Origin: Undaria pinnatifida
Lineage: Eukaryota; Sar; Phaeophyceae; Laminariales; Alariaceae
Direction: 5' to 3'
DNA: 64,000 bases
Assembly: GCA_012845835.1 (NCBI GenBank)
Contig: JABAKD010000001.1
Location: forward strand, 2,208,040-2,272,039
This document shows positions 1 to 10,395 of the stretch, piece by piece. The notes beneath the pieces are model-generated. The model was not told the DNA's origin, searched no databases, and saw only the letters and a list, made by a program, of their open reading frames with translations. Both the position numbers and the translations under genes were made by a program. Numbering within the stretch: position 1 is the stretch's first letter; each line of letters opens with the position of its first letter.

Positions 1-259
1 GGGAGCATCATACAGAGCATGAAATGTCGGATACTTACGGGGCCGGAACGCGTACTCTACGAAAATGAGCCGTAGCACAAGGATGCGGAAGTTATGTACA
101 AGGAAGCAAAGCTTTAACTTTCGACTTGATTGGACTTGAGTTATGCGATAACGACTTTTTCTCGTTGTTCTCGCCGCCGGCTGTGTGTTGTCTCCATTCG
201 TCTGTTCCTGCTGGTGTTGCGCTGGCCACTTTTTCTTCTTCTTTTTCTTTTTGCGCCAG

Positions 260-448
260 CTTGTGGATGAAGCGCAGACGGCCTCTTCCGCGAAACGATC
301 GCCGCGAACGGCGTTGCTCCGGTGCGCCGATCTCGCGGAAGAGCTTGAGGTGAAGGCGGCAAGGCTGGCCCGGGCCCAGGAGGCCGTCATCGTGCCTTCG
401 ACGGCGGCCTACATCGAAGCGAAGCAGCAGTGGAAGTTCAACGACAAG
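260..448 (+). CDS. Candidate internal exon of an unidentified protein
   Basis: An open segment of 63 codons follows a long pyrimidine tract and a CAG acceptor (257-259). It ends at AAG followed by GCAAGA, which fits a GC-AG type donor; both boundaries are phase 0. The peptide is rich in Ala, Glu, Arg and Leu, probably helical (residues around ADLAEELEVKAARLARAQEA), and ends in KQQWKFNDK. I do not recognise the family. Coding character is supported by the clean splice signals, high GC at third positions, and a second diverged copy of its last 60 bases at 1136-1198. The exon at 2185-2286 joins in frame and may be the next one. Earlier exons would lie left of the window. The - strand is also open here, but that reading lacks any splice context. 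Confidence 0.5.
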
Positions 449-887
449 GCAAGAGTGACTTCGATTCACACTTGGGGGCTTAAGACGAAAACATCAAACG
501 TTGACGAAAAAACAGCACATTTATAGCATCGGTCACCTGAAGGAAGCAATCCGAGTTGCTGCTGGTCCAGAAAATGTGTTCGAACCGCTACGCAGGAAGC
601 TGTGATGCAAGCAAGCATGAGGCATGACGATGCTCTGACTTTTTGCCTCAAGCTTTACCTAGACGCTTGATTAGATCGCTATCGTTGCTGTTTGTTCTGT
701 AATCTGTGTTCTGTAATCTGTGTTCTGTAATCTGTCATCTGTTAGAATAGCGAGTTAGCCCCCTTGGGGGCGTGGATGAAAGATAACTTATCATAGAGGT
801 AGCACCATGTGACTAGTGTTTGTGCCTGGCGTTTCCCGTCAACTAAAGCATTTACAGCACGTAGCGTACTACGAAGCGTATCTATGG

Positions 888-1030
888 AGTCATCGCGCGG
901 TAGGGATGCAGCAGATTCTAAGAAATTTCTGAGCTCCTAACATGAGGGGCTCATCATCATCATCATCCATCACCCGAAACATGGCGTGGAAGACATTCGT
1001 TAAACCAACGGGACCAACATTTCCATGCGC
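888..1030 (+). repeat. Family D dispersed repeat, copy 1
   Basis: The segment carries the recurring words GGGATGCAGCAGATT, CTGAGCTCCTAACATGAGG and CACCCGAAACATG, followed by a version of GAAGACATTCGTT. Diverged copies occur near 19655-19800 (-), 29900-30050, 34665-34730 (-), 43805-43960 and 44995-45115. A short CAT microsatellite (950-967) sits in its middle. There is no coding potential. The element class is unknown. Confidence 0.6.
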
Positions 1031-1135
1031 TAGCCCTACATACCGCGGTTGGGTGCATCAACACCGCGGGCCTTGTAACTATTTCGTGTTTAGTTTCGAG
1101 AACAAGCCCAAAAATGCTGTCCCGGCGTAGTTATC

Positions 1136-1198
1136 GTGCTCTCCACCGCGCGGCCTTCGTCGAAGCGAAACCTAAAGTGGAAGTTGAACGACAAGGCG
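1136..1198 (+). pseudogene. Partial duplicate of the 260-448 exon end
   Basis: About 60 bases resemble the 3' end of the exon at 260-448. The two share CGAAGCGAA, AAGTGGAAGTT and AACGACAAGGCG-type words and give the related peptide ends WKFNDK and WKLNDK. Upstream exon sequence is missing, and the GC donor context has changed from GCAAGA to GCGATG. It is best read as a dead partial duplication inside the intron, although an alternative exon cannot be excluded. Confidence 0.4.
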
Positions 1199-1289
1199 AT
1201 GTTAGTTGACTATGCGTCGACGGCTGCCGTTATACCCTCTTTTTTTCATCGTAACATAGAACACAAACATGCAGGGTTGCAGCGGGCGC

Positions 1290-2105
1290 AGTGCTCTGTG
1301 CAGCGCTATGGGCAGCGGCCAGTGTAGCGCTCTGTGCTGCGCGTACAGCGCCTCCTTTGGCACTCTTGCACATGGCATGCGGTGTGTCCAGCGCTCTGTT
1401 CAGCGCTCTGTTCAGCGCTCTGTGCAGCACTGCGTGCAGCGTTCTGTGCAGCGTTCTGAGCAGCGCTCTACGAAGCTCTCCGTGCAGCGCTCTGTATTAC
1501 GCGCTCTGTGCAACAATCTGCATGGCACTCTCGTGCAGCGACGCGCACCGGCGTGCAGTGCTCTGTGCGGAGCTCGTTGCCCGTGTAGTGCTCTGAGGGG
1601 CGACCTACGCACCGTTCTGTGTGCGGTAGCACGGTATGTGTTCTGTGTCGTGTTAGGCGCAGCGTTAGGTGCAGCGATATGTGCCGTGGTCTGTACCCGG
1701 CGTGCAGTTTGAATCGTTTCGTGCAAACAGTGCTCTACGCAGCGCTTTGTGCAGCGCTTGCGGCGTGTGCAACGCTCTGTACAGTGCTCTGTGCAACGCG
1801 TGCTGTGCTCTGTGCCGCGCGTGCAGCGCTTGCAAGCGTATGCAGTGCGGTGTGCCGAGCTTATACCGTGCGCTGTTGAGCGCTCTGTGCCACGCATGCA
1901 GCGCTTGCAAGCGTATGCAGTGCTGTGTGCGTGCCGTGCTCTTACCGTGCGCTGTGCAGCGCTCTGTGCAGCGCTCTGTGTAGCTCGCTGTGCGCCGCTC
2001 TTAGGCAGCGATCTATTTTGTATGTGCGGTGTGCGGTGGTCCTTGGAGCGCTCTGTTCTGGATGTGCAGTGGTCTGCGCAACGCTCTGTGCAGCGCTCTG
2101 TCCGT
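1290..2105. repeat. 12-bp minisatellite (CAGCGCTCTGTG)n
   Basis: About 800 bp of imperfect tandem units with consensus CAGCGCTCTGTG are cleanest at 1389-1500 and 1955-2100, and the middle is decayed. Because the unit is 12 bp, several frames stay open on both strands (repeats of RSVQ, SALC or ERCT). These reading frames are by-products of the repeat and are not annotated as genes. The array lies between the two candidate exons at 260-448 and 2185-2286. Confidence 0.9.
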
Positions 2106-2184
2106 GCGTTTCTTGGATACCTTCTTCACACTTGTTTCGTTTGTTTTCACCATCGCGTGTTCACGTTTTTTTTTTGGTGAGCAG

Positions 2185-2286
2185 GTTATTTACAGTCTCG
2201 GACTAGTGAACGCCCAGCTGTTCCTGGTGTCTATGCACGATGCCCTCAAGCCCGATAAGGAGGAGTTTAAACTCTTCCGCTCGCAG
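2185..2286 (+). CDS. Candidate internal exon, unidentified protein
   Basis: A 34-codon open segment is bounded by a T-rich tract plus GCAG acceptor (2181-2184) and a CAG/GTGCGC donor (2287). Both boundaries are phase 0, so it joins in frame to 260-448. The peptide begins VIYSLGLVNAQLFLVSM and ends EEFKLFRSQ, and codon third positions are GC-rich. I do not recognise the family. A further short exon could follow, ending at the strong donor GTACGT at 2653, but its acceptor is unclear. The flanking intron to 2500 is G-rich simple sequence. Confidence 0.5.
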
Positions 2287-2653
2287 GTGCGCTTGGGGCG
2301 AGGGGAGGGGAGGAAGTATCCTCGGGGGGTAGGAGTGAGTGCGGGGGTGGGAATGAGTGGGGGGGGTGGGAGGGGGGAGAGAGTGGAGGGGTGGAACCGG
2401 GGGAATGGATTGGGAATTGGGAGAGGGGGTTGGGAGGATGGGGGGGAGGAGGTGCGTTGGTGTGTTGGATTCGCCCAGGATTGCGGAGATAGGGTAGCGT
2501 CGTATTAATCGCGTAAGCTTTCGTGATGCTTTCTTCTCGTTGGTTTCGCTGTTGTGTCCTGTGGTCGCACGGTCCCTTACTTCGCTGTTTGCACCGAACG
2601 GAATGCTTGAGTTGTGTGCCCGGAACGTGTTGATGTCGACGACCACCCCCACG

Positions 2654-4026
2654 GTACGTGTGTGTACCCGGTATAGTTATTGCTAGAGTTGCAGCGAGGC
2701 TCTTGTGCACAATGTTTCGTTTGCGGCGAGCAATAAGGCCAGGCATGTCGCCCGCGTGCATACGCACCTTTCACGCTGGATGCGTATCCCGAGTGGCCTC
2801 GAAGCGGGAACACGGAAATCAGAGGAGTATTGGTGTGTTGCTTAGACCCTAAAGCGTTGACCAGGACTTGCACAGCGGAGCGGAGGAGAGGTCCGGAGGC
2901 TTGGAAGGGCCTTGACTCAGAGTAGCCCATCAACATGCTTCGCACGGAGGGGAAGCCTCATACTGAATCCTCGGGACACGGTACTCATCGTATACATCCT
3001 GACATCCCAATACCCTGTTACTACAAACCCCATTTCCTGCAGAGCTCCCCAAGCTACCTCGCGTCCAACGTATCTTAGTGCAGGCGTCAACCACCATGAT
3101 GGCATGCGCCAAGTGTCGTTCTGTAGCGAGACCGGGAAGCAGTACAACGACGAGGCATGGTCTCGCTGCATGGGTGTCACCCACGGTTATAATAACGGAA
3201 ATGAAAACGGTCGTGCTGCCTGCGTGCGTTTTGCAGCTTTGTAGGATTTCAGCTGGGTTGTCTCCCTACGGCCACACCGCGCTCGAAATGCAAGCTATGG
3301 TAGGTGTGACACATACTTTTTCCCGAGATGTTAATTCACTTGAGGTGCTCTACCCCTCACCGCAAAACCGATTTTGAGTAAATCTGAACGTTCAAACTGC
3401 GAAACAAAAATGACATCCCGTTGAGGAGCCTCGTCATTCAGAAACATAAAGAAAGGCCGAAAAGTGCTACCTCTGTCGCATATTGTGCGCGTCTCGAAAA
3501 ATATGTTGCTTGTAAAGTCTCCACACATTCGGACAGATCGCAATTATCTAGATAATCTACTGTAGATCTGTACGTATGTATCTTTCATTGCGATGTGTCG
3601 TGCAGGATCTGTGCGGTACGCGGTCATCCCAGCAAGCCTGTGCCATCAGTACCATGTACCACCAATAGATCATTCGGACCGTCCGGCTCTCGTCCGGCAA
3701 CGTGGTCAGTAGGCCATGCAGGTCATAATGTTGACCAGGGAGCTGTGTACCCTGAAATGCGTATCTGTCCGACAATAAAAGACAGCTCGATGTGAACAAC
3801 GCTTGAAAAATGTGCGAAACCCCGAGATCTTAGGGAGGGGGGATGGTAAAGCAACATCCCCGGGTCAAGCGATGGATATTTTAATCCTTTGGTCTATCCG
3901 CATGGGGATATGACGAGCAACGAGTCTAGGGGTTTTATGATAGCAATACCGCATGGTGTCAATTCCGTATCGAGCTTATATTTATCGTTTTTCATATCGA
4001 ACTTGTATTTATTGTCGGGCTGGTGG
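2654..4026. other. Non-coding stretch, nothing recognised
   Basis: Short ORFs are present on both strands (for example 2912-3244 and 3595-3795), but none has splice context, repeat copies elsewhere or a recognisable motif. If the candidate gene at the left edge continues, later exons may lie here. I could not identify any. Confidence 0.4.
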
Positions 4027-4345
4027 GATTTTTTTGTTTTTTTGTTTTTCCCACTTCTACTTTCCAGCTTCTAGACAAAAGCCTTTTTGGTCACAGGTGT
4101 CGCCCCTTCTTCCCCGCGGTTCTTGCCTTCAATTTTTATCGCGCATAGGGCTCAGCAATCCCACTGCCCGTCGATTTTTCATCGAGTGTTGCTAACTCAC
4201 GCTCTCGAGCTTTCCGCAAGTCGGTTTGTGCACAAGAAAAAGTCCCTATGAATTTATGCGAGTATGCGCTCGGGGGGGACTCGAACACACGCAACTGGCC
4301 TGTACCAAGCTCGAGGATAACCTGATACGCCACCGGGGCGACCGG
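4027..4345 (-). mobile_element. tRNA-derived SINE, full-length-like copy
   Basis: Read on the - strand, the 5' end carries an RNA polymerase III A box (TGGCGTATCAGG, about 4322-4333) and a B box (TGTTCGAGTCC, about 4276-4286) spaced as in a tRNA. The acceptor and T stems no longer pair, so it is not a working tRNA. A body of about 200 bp follows, then an A-rich tail that appears as the T-rich run at 4028-4049 on the + strand. A 5'-truncated copy of the same body and tail is at 31365-31560 (+). A tRNA-like head, a shared body, 5' truncation and an A-rich tail together define a SINE. Confidence 0.75.
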
Positions 4346-4349
4346 CTTC

Positions 4350-4860
4350 TTTAACAGGGGTGTGCTCTGTTCGAACTGGCCACGGGGCTAGCCGTAGGTG
4401 TTGACTTCCGTGTCTCGGCCGGGTTGCTCAAGGAAAACTCGTCCCAGAAAAGATAAAACCAGTACAACGTTTTGCGCGGCGAGTTATTTTACGCGCGCCA
4501 TCGACTCAATGTTTGTGTTCGCTTCACTTCGCTCCATTTCGGTTCACTTCGCTGCTCCTGTCACCTCCCAACCTTGAAAGTGCTTACGCGCCATCGATTC
4601 GATATCGCCCGCCCCTAGATAGCGGCGAGAGAGCGATTATTATCCTAGGAGATAGCTGGTGGCCACAGACGGCCTAACAGGAAGGTCATAATATGATGTA
4701 CTAGGCAGCAATGTTTTTTATGTTTCGCGAAGTGTGTTGAAAACACGTAATGAGCGGCCAATTTTTGGACATACCTCTATGTAGAGGAGGAACAGTGCTT
4801 CGTCTCCAAAACAATGCGTGGTGTTTGTTCAAAATGGCCAAGGCAAGCGAATAAATGAGT
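4350..4860. other. Non-coding stretch, nothing recognised
   Basis: There is no exon-like ORF and no copy of the dispersed families. A short CACTTCGCT-type direct repeat occurs at about 4520-4560. Confidence 0.4.
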
Positions 4861-5440
4861 GCCCGCCTCCCCCCCCCCCCCCCCCCCCCCCATCTCCCCC
4901 CCCCCCCATCCCGTCCCCCCGCCCCCCCTGCCAAACCATGCAGGTACCGAGGTTTGCCCGAGCGCTGATCCCCACTTGGCGCCGAGTTTTGTACTTGCCT
5001 CGAGCGGGATGCCTGGAGGAGGTCGCCAACGCGGTCGTCGCGCAATAGGACGACCTCCGCCACCCATCATGGGAATGAAAGGTAACCCCTCCCTCTAGTC
5101 GGCCATTGGTCGATGGTATTTTGTCGTTGGTCAAGTGGCCGGTGGGGGGTTTCTCTTGTTCGGAGGGAGGCGGTGTTTCTGTATTTTCGTTCCTCGAGCG
5201 GGCTGCCTAGAGGAAGGAGGTCGCCAGCGCCATCGTCGCACGAAAGGGGGGCATCCGCTGCCCTACCTTGAGCCTCTCGCTCTAGCCGGTCATTGCTTAT
5301 TGTTGGGGGTTTGTGCCTGTTGCTACGTATTTTTGCGTAGTAGGTAATCGCTCGGTCGGCCGTTGGTCATTGATTTTTGGTAATTGGTTATTGGTCATTG
5401 GTCAGTGTTTCAGTGGGGGGTTATCTCCTTAGGGAGGTGG
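4861..5440. repeat. Poly-C tract and diverged tandem units of about 200 bp
   Basis: The segment starts with a 23-base C run (4869-4891) and more C-rich sequence. Two to three diverged units follow, marked by CCTCGAGCGGGATGCCT at about 4999 and CCTCGAGCGGGCTGCCT at about 5192. Each is followed by GGAGGTCGCCA, a CTAGTCGGCCATTGGTC-type word and a GGGGGGTTTCTC-type word; a third weaker unit runs to 5440. No protein is supported. Confidence 0.6.
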
Positions 5441-5639
5441 GCGGTATTTCCATGCCTTTTGCCCGCGCGACCGTTTCACAATCGAAGTCGTTTTCGTTTT
5501 GTACAGTAGAGAGGGTTCGAAGGTTCTTAAAGGAATCGGGGGCGGCACTGCAAACTTCGAAGGGGCACCATCACGAAAATCACGGCGGGTCTAACGCTCA
5601 TCCTCGACGCATCCGCTTCGCGGGCGTGAACACCTGACC

Positions 5640-6500
5640 TGCTGATCGCTGAACACGATTCGCGTGTCCTCGTCCGCCGCCTCCTCCCGCGCACTCGTTT
5701 GCGCTATCGCTGGGCTGCTTATGGACTATTAATAGAGCTGGAAACGGCTGAGAGGAGAAGTAACTGTCGCGGCGAAACTCGCGCAGAGCCTAGCTCCACG
5801 CGCCACGTGGCCTGCTGATCGCATAATCCGATTGGCATGCCTCTGCCCCTCGCCCGCGCGCGAACGTACGAGCGCGTGCTCGTTTGCGGTAAGATCGCGG
5901 GATGGGTCTCTTTTGAGGACGAGAGATGAAAATGGCTTGCATTCAAGCTCGATTGCAGCTCCACAGCATGGGCCTCTTTGTGTGGACGAGAGATGAGACA
6001 CCTTCACTTTTATCGCTATTCGCGGCGGCAGCCTTTTTGTGTGCGTGCGTTGATGAAGGCTGAAGGTTGGTTGGTTTGTGTTGTCAAGCGGCAGTGTCGA
6101 GTGTCGGAGCGCAAGGGCGAACGAGTTGCCTGTGCCCCACGTGGACACATGCAAAGGGGATGGCGATTGAAAAGGGGAGAGGGAGGACTGGAGGGGCGAG
6201 GTTGAGGTTCTGAAATGGGATGACCTGCTACCTCCTGCGCCCCTCGTTGGGTGCGGAGGAAGCGAACGAGGGGTAGGGCACAAGGCTGCCTTGGTTTGTA
6301 ACTTTTCCGGGACGTTTGAGAGAGGAAAGGTGACGAGCGATCTGATGATTGCGGCGTCGTCCGTACGGAGCAACGCGGCCTTAGAGGTTTTTATTGGGTA
6401 TGACATGGCTGCTTCTGCGCGTCTCTTGTTGGGTGCTGGGGAAGCAAACAGTGTAGGGCAATAGGCTCTGCCATAGCAGCCCCTGTGGGGCTTCAAAGCG
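5640..6500. repeat. Old diverged tandem duplications
   Basis: Two duplications can be aligned by eye. GATCGCTGAACACGATT at 5644 matches GATCGCATAATCCGATT at 5817, together with GACGAGAGATGA at about 5919 and 5982. CCCCTCGTTGGGTGCGG at 6240 matches GTCTCTTGTTGGGTGCT at 6420, with the AGGGCA that follows each. A long - strand ORF (5729-6535) crosses the region but shows no recognisable domain, and I do not support it as a gene. Confidence 0.45.
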
Positions 6501-6672
6501 GAAACGTGACGAAATTTACACGACGAAAGCGGCATCAGCCACGCAAACCAACGCGCGCTGCTGTGTTGGGGGATCCCACGCTGCTTGGTATCGAGACCAC
6601 AATAGTGCGAGAGTTTTTTTACCGAGCTTTAAGTGCTTTGAGACTTGAGAGGGAAACATAGACGACGAAAAG

Positions 6673-7198
6673 TGTCCGAGGACCAACGCTCGAATGGGTA
6701 GGGTGGACCGTACCTGGACTAAGTTCGGCGGGAGGCAGTTTTCTCGTGGCCGGGGGGTTTGTTGGTGCGTTGAGCTTGCGCAAGTTCCACGCTACCCGGA
6801 ATGATGACGGACGTTCCGGGTGGCTGTCTCCACTGCACCTTTTGTTGGTGCGTTGAGCTTGCGCAAGTTCCACGCTACCCGGAATGATGACGGACGTTCC
6901 GGGTGGCTGTCTCCACTGCACCTGATCCCCAGGGATCGGGTCTAGTCGACACATTCGACGCACCCGTATACAGCGGCATCTTGCGCTGCTGGAGTAGTAA
7001 CGGTGACTGCTGGCGTAAGTAACGGTGACCGCCGGTCAGGGACACCTTTCGCTGTCGCTACCACGGGAACTGAAGGATACCCCAGCTAACGCTGGAATGC
7101 GATTACAATGGAGTTAAACTGGCACACATGTACGAACTTACGTGTGGAGGTGTGGTGAGCTTAATTCAGCTTTGTTTCCCCCATCCGCGGGAGAAAAA
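6673..7198 (+). repeat. Family E dispersed repeat, copy 1
   Basis: This copy shares most of its length with 26576-26990. Both begin with CGAGGACCAACGC and CGAATGGGTAGGGTGGACC, then share GAGCTTGCGCAAGT, CCGGGTGGCT, GCACCCGTATACA and GAAGGGTGCG-like words, and end with GTGTGGTGAGCT and CCCATCCGC. This copy differs by an exact internal 83-bp tandem duplication. The element class is unknown and no coding capacity is seen. Confidence 0.75.
6758..6923. repeat. Exact 83-bp tandem duplication
   Basis: Bases 6758-6840 and 6841-6923 are identical, each beginning TTTGTTGGTGCGTTGAG and ending CTCCACTGCACCT. The homologous repeat at 26576-26990 has one copy only, so the duplication arose in this copy and must be recent. 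Confidence 0.95.
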
Positions 7199-7593
7199 GC
7201 AAAGTAAAATACTCCGGAGTAAAATATAATATTGACGATTACGGGATCGGCCATTGATAGTTGTTGATGACAAAGCTTGGTGTCCGAACGACAACAATAC
7301 AAAGACTCGAACGGGACTGGGCGCGGCATGACCCTGCTCGTACTGCTGCGCGCTGACGGCAGGCACTGGTCTAGACGCTTGAGGAAATGTCGCAATGTCG
7401 TCGAATTGTTGATCGCTACACACGGGCTCCTGTAGGGGTTGACACTATCCCATGCCCTTCCCACGCGTGTATGCTTTACAGCACATAACGCTAGTAACAA
7501 CCATGTCGATACAAACCCCTAACAACTATTTTCTTTGTTAGAGTGTGGGAAGACTCCAGTTCCCCCGGCGCTTGGTTTTTCCCCTATCAATAG

Positions 7594-8090
7594 GTCGCAC
7601 ATGGAAGCTACCCTTTTACATTTTATCGAAGCTTAAATGTACTTTCACGGAAATGAAGCTCCCACTCCCACGGAAGCTGGAAGCTTGACATACTATCAGG
7701 TACCGCAGAAGCTTTCGCTGCATCCACTACTCCCATGAGAGTAGACGGAATACGCTTAAATGAGTAGTCTAATGCGTGGAAGTTTTTGTAGAGGCAGTGA
7801 CAGCTCAAAGCTTCCAGATTCATTGTAGATAGCTGGTGGAAGCAGGGAAAGCTTCATTGGGAGGAACCTTCCATTGTACGCCCTGGGAAGTATAACTGGG
7901 TTCCATGAAGTAGTGGAAGTTTCCACAAACACTCCCTTCAAATGGAAGCTCGCACTTTATCCACTGAAGCTCTTATGACAGATTCCACTGACGCCCACAC
8001 ACTTCCACGAAAAGCTCCTGTGAAAGCAGTTAAACCTTTCCACGAAAGTAACGGAATCTTCCGTGGAGGTAGCGAGTGGAAGCGTCCATA
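7594..8090. repeat. Family F: GGAAGCTT-rich degenerate array (1)
   Basis: The segment is dense in the words GGAAGCTT, TTCCACGG and TCCACGAAAG, separated by irregular spacers. It is the same motif vocabulary as the denser arrays at 20208-20910 and 22985-24075. GGAAGCTTCC is its own reverse complement, so the array has strong local self-pairing potential. Reading frames through it are products of the repeat. Confidence 0.7.
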
Positions 8091-8184
8091 GATCGTACAG
8101 TAGGTACAGTAGGGGTTATCGAATACGGTTGTCTGAATAAGGCGGTTGTTCGTAGAATCCGAGCCCGGATGCCCTGACCGTCAC

Positions 8185-8362
8185 GCGGTCTGACGAGTGC
8201 TTTTATATTTTGTTGTATTAGAGGACAGGGAGGAGAGAAGGAGCAGAGAGCGGAGTGCCAGAGCTCTCCCCCCAAAAGCAAAATTGCGTAGAAACGCCTA
8301 CGACTATATACGCAGCCCTCTACAGCTTTTGTAACCGTCATGCTGTGACGACCCAAACTAAC
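8185..8362 (+). repeat. Family G dispersed repeat, copy 1 (empty site)
   Basis: The segment aligns with 19800-20052: ACGCGGTCTGACGAGTGCTT, GGAGAGAAGGAGC, CGGAGTGCCAGAG, ACGCAGCCCTC and CATGCTGTGACGA/CGTGCTGTGACGA. Here GTGCCAGAG runs straight into CTCTCC. Copy 2 has a 48-bp foldback insertion at this point, so this copy is the unoccupied reference site. Confidence 0.8.
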
Positions 8363-8715
8363 ACCCTCCTTCCTGGCAGCAGTGACGAGGCCGAATGAGC
8401 ATCAAATATAATAAGCCGGGACAAAAACAGCCAGCGGCAGTCCCGCAGGAGGAAAACTGGCCACCGGGACAAATCCCTAGGTATAACTTACATAATCCAA
8501 ACCATTGCGATTGTAACAATGACCGCATTCAAACGATGACCATGGCCAGAAACTAACATGCCAAGTAACGCCCTACTCACCCATGCCTCTTAACGTAGCG
8601 TGGGGTGGCGGCCTGACAAATTATTCCTCGCATGCCTTAAACATGGTACTCATCGAGTAACGGGTCGTTCTAGCTCACACCCCTTGCTTATCCTCCAACG
8701 ATAGGTTCAACAAAA

Positions 8716-9703
8716 ACCTACGGTGAGATTTGAAATGGGTTCGCAGCAAGATCTTTCGTCAAAATATCCGCGTGCTGCTCTTCCGAAGCTACAAATTGAA
8801 TGTCAATCTTCTTGGCACGAAGTAGCTCTCGGGCGAAATGAAAACGCACGTCTATGTGCTTGCTCTGCGCCGGACTGAGAGGGTTCTCGGCAAGTGCTAT
8901 GCCCCCCTGATTATCTTCAAAGACTCGGACACACGATCCGTCAAGCTCTGGACAAATAAAGGAGACGACTTCGCCCGTAAACAGAGCCTCCTTCACCCCT
9001 TCACCCAGGGCTACAAGTACATGTTCTGCTTTTGCTGTAGACAACGTAACACACCTCTGCGTGCTACATGCCCAACTGACGGCAGCAGCTCCCAAGGTAA
9101 TTACCGTCCTCGACACCGAGCGCCTGTCGTTAAATTTATCGGCGTAGTCGGCGTTGCGGTGAAATCCAATCCCGAACCCCTCACAAACGTTAATCCCACA
9201 GCCCTTGTGCCGTGGAGGTATGCCAAGATCTTCAGAACTGCTTTCCAGTGTCTGTCGGTGGGGTTGTGACAATGGCGCGCCACAGCATGCACCGCGTTCG
9301 AGATATCTGGCCGCGTCATGGTCGGCAGACACATTAGACTGCCCACAGCCTCCCCCTGTACGGCCAGTCTCCCTTTGGTTCCCCCTCCTCTCTTGGACCT
9401 GTTAATAGTTCAACGCCAGGGACTGCGGGGATGTCAAAGGACAAATTCACTCCACCACGATTCCACGTGCTTTCAACGAAAGCCTTCTGCTTGATCTCTA
9501 ACGTGCCCAGTTCCCAGTTACGCTTGAACGCACAACCAGAATACCAAGTTAATTCGCCGAGGTTATTCGTGGGAAATTTAGTATTTAACGCGGCATGGAA
9601 GTCTTTGCATGCCTCGTCCGATCCTGCAATCACTGTGCCATCTACATGAACCGCCATAATCAGCTCTACCTTGCCATCCACAATCATGCGAAAAACACAA
9701 GGA
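8716..9703 (-). pseudogene. Outer Copia element: RT C-terminus and RNase H
   Basis: Read from 9703 down to 8716, this is the second half of a Ty1/Copia pol gene. The RT end includes MAVHVDGTVIAGSDEA, NNLGELTWYSGCAFKR and TRPDISNAVHAVARH. RNase H follows, with STQRCVTLSTAKAEHV, RVFEDNQGGIALAENP, SKHIDVRFHFARELL and EEQHADILTKDLA. Frameshifts break it into pieces (9334-9687, 9101-9346, 8718-9332), and the usual YVDD is HVDG, so it is dead. It continues directly into 16251 onward: removing the inserted element at 9704-16245 and one AAGGA copy restores an unbroken frame across the junction. Confidence 0.9.
9699..9703. repeat. Target-site duplication AAGGA, left
   Basis: AAGGA abuts the left LTR, and the same five bases follow the right LTR at 16246-16250. 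Five bp is the usual Copia duplication length. Confidence 0.95.
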
Positions 9704-10243
9704 TGTTAAAGAGTACGATTCACAAGGAATCCATCGTATGTAGGTAGATGTTCATTACATAGTCAAATATGTGTATGCAGAGTACTGGGTAAGCTGTCGA
9801 ACCATGTGATAGAAGTTGTTTTCTTTGGTATGGAAGAGGACACATATATGGTACTGCGTTCCACCAAGTGATAACGCGTTGATGGGTCACGTGCGTAAGA
9901 TCAAATCGTTGACTAGGTCACGTGCCTAAGATCGAAGTGTTTACTACGTCACGTGCGTAAGATTGACCTGGGTATCGTATGTAGTGGATACCACCATACG
10001 AGATAATTTGGTAGAGTACAAAGGAAGAGACACGAGTACTTGCACATCGAGTTCACTCTTCACATCTGCATCTGGACTTGGACAGGTCATAGTGACGTAA
10101 GTTTTTGTTGGCCCAACGAGAGCCCATTTGAAGCGATCCGCCATCGTCTAAACCATCATCAGTCAGGCTCAAGCTCGTCTCGCCACGACTCTGTGTTAGC
10201 CTCTGAAGACCGTCATCGGTCAGGCACCACTACATTTCTAACA
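9704..10243 (+). repeat. Left LTR of the nested Copia element
   Basis: 540 bp, TGTTAAAG...TTTCTAACA. It contains three spaced TCACGTGC words (9887-9958) followed by GTAAGAT or CTAAGAT, plausible promoter elements. Compared with the right LTR it lacks a GAT after GAGTACGAT. Confidence 0.95.
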
Positions 10244-10262
10244 GGTTATGAGCCTCGTTAGC
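10244..10262 (+). promoter_or_regulatory. Putative primer-binding site
   Basis: GGTTATGAGCCTCGTTAGC directly follows the left LTR, where a Copia primer-binding site is expected. The first bases resemble the complement of a methionine tRNA 3' end, but I could not assign the tRNA. Confidence 0.4.
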
Positions 10263-10395
10263 GTGTAACACACAGCGGATCAACATCCCTTGCGGTGGAG
10301 CACAAGACTGGTGATTTTGCTGGAACACTACGCAAGAAACTTGGAACCAAACGTGAGTCGAGTCGAACGGCACTGGAACAACGTGCACGAAGAAA

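Noticed and set aside
1412-1897. 161-codon - strand ORF rich in Cys, Thr, Arg and Glu
   Set aside because: It is the translation of the 12-bp minisatellite, and other frames across the array are equally open.
4255-4345. tRNA gene on the - strand
   Set aside because: The A and B boxes are present, but the acceptor and T stems do not pair. The sequence continues into the SINE body.
5729-6535. 268-codon - strand ORF
   Set aside because: It crosses old tandem duplications and shows no domain. The opposite strand is partly open as well, and composition is driven by the repeats.
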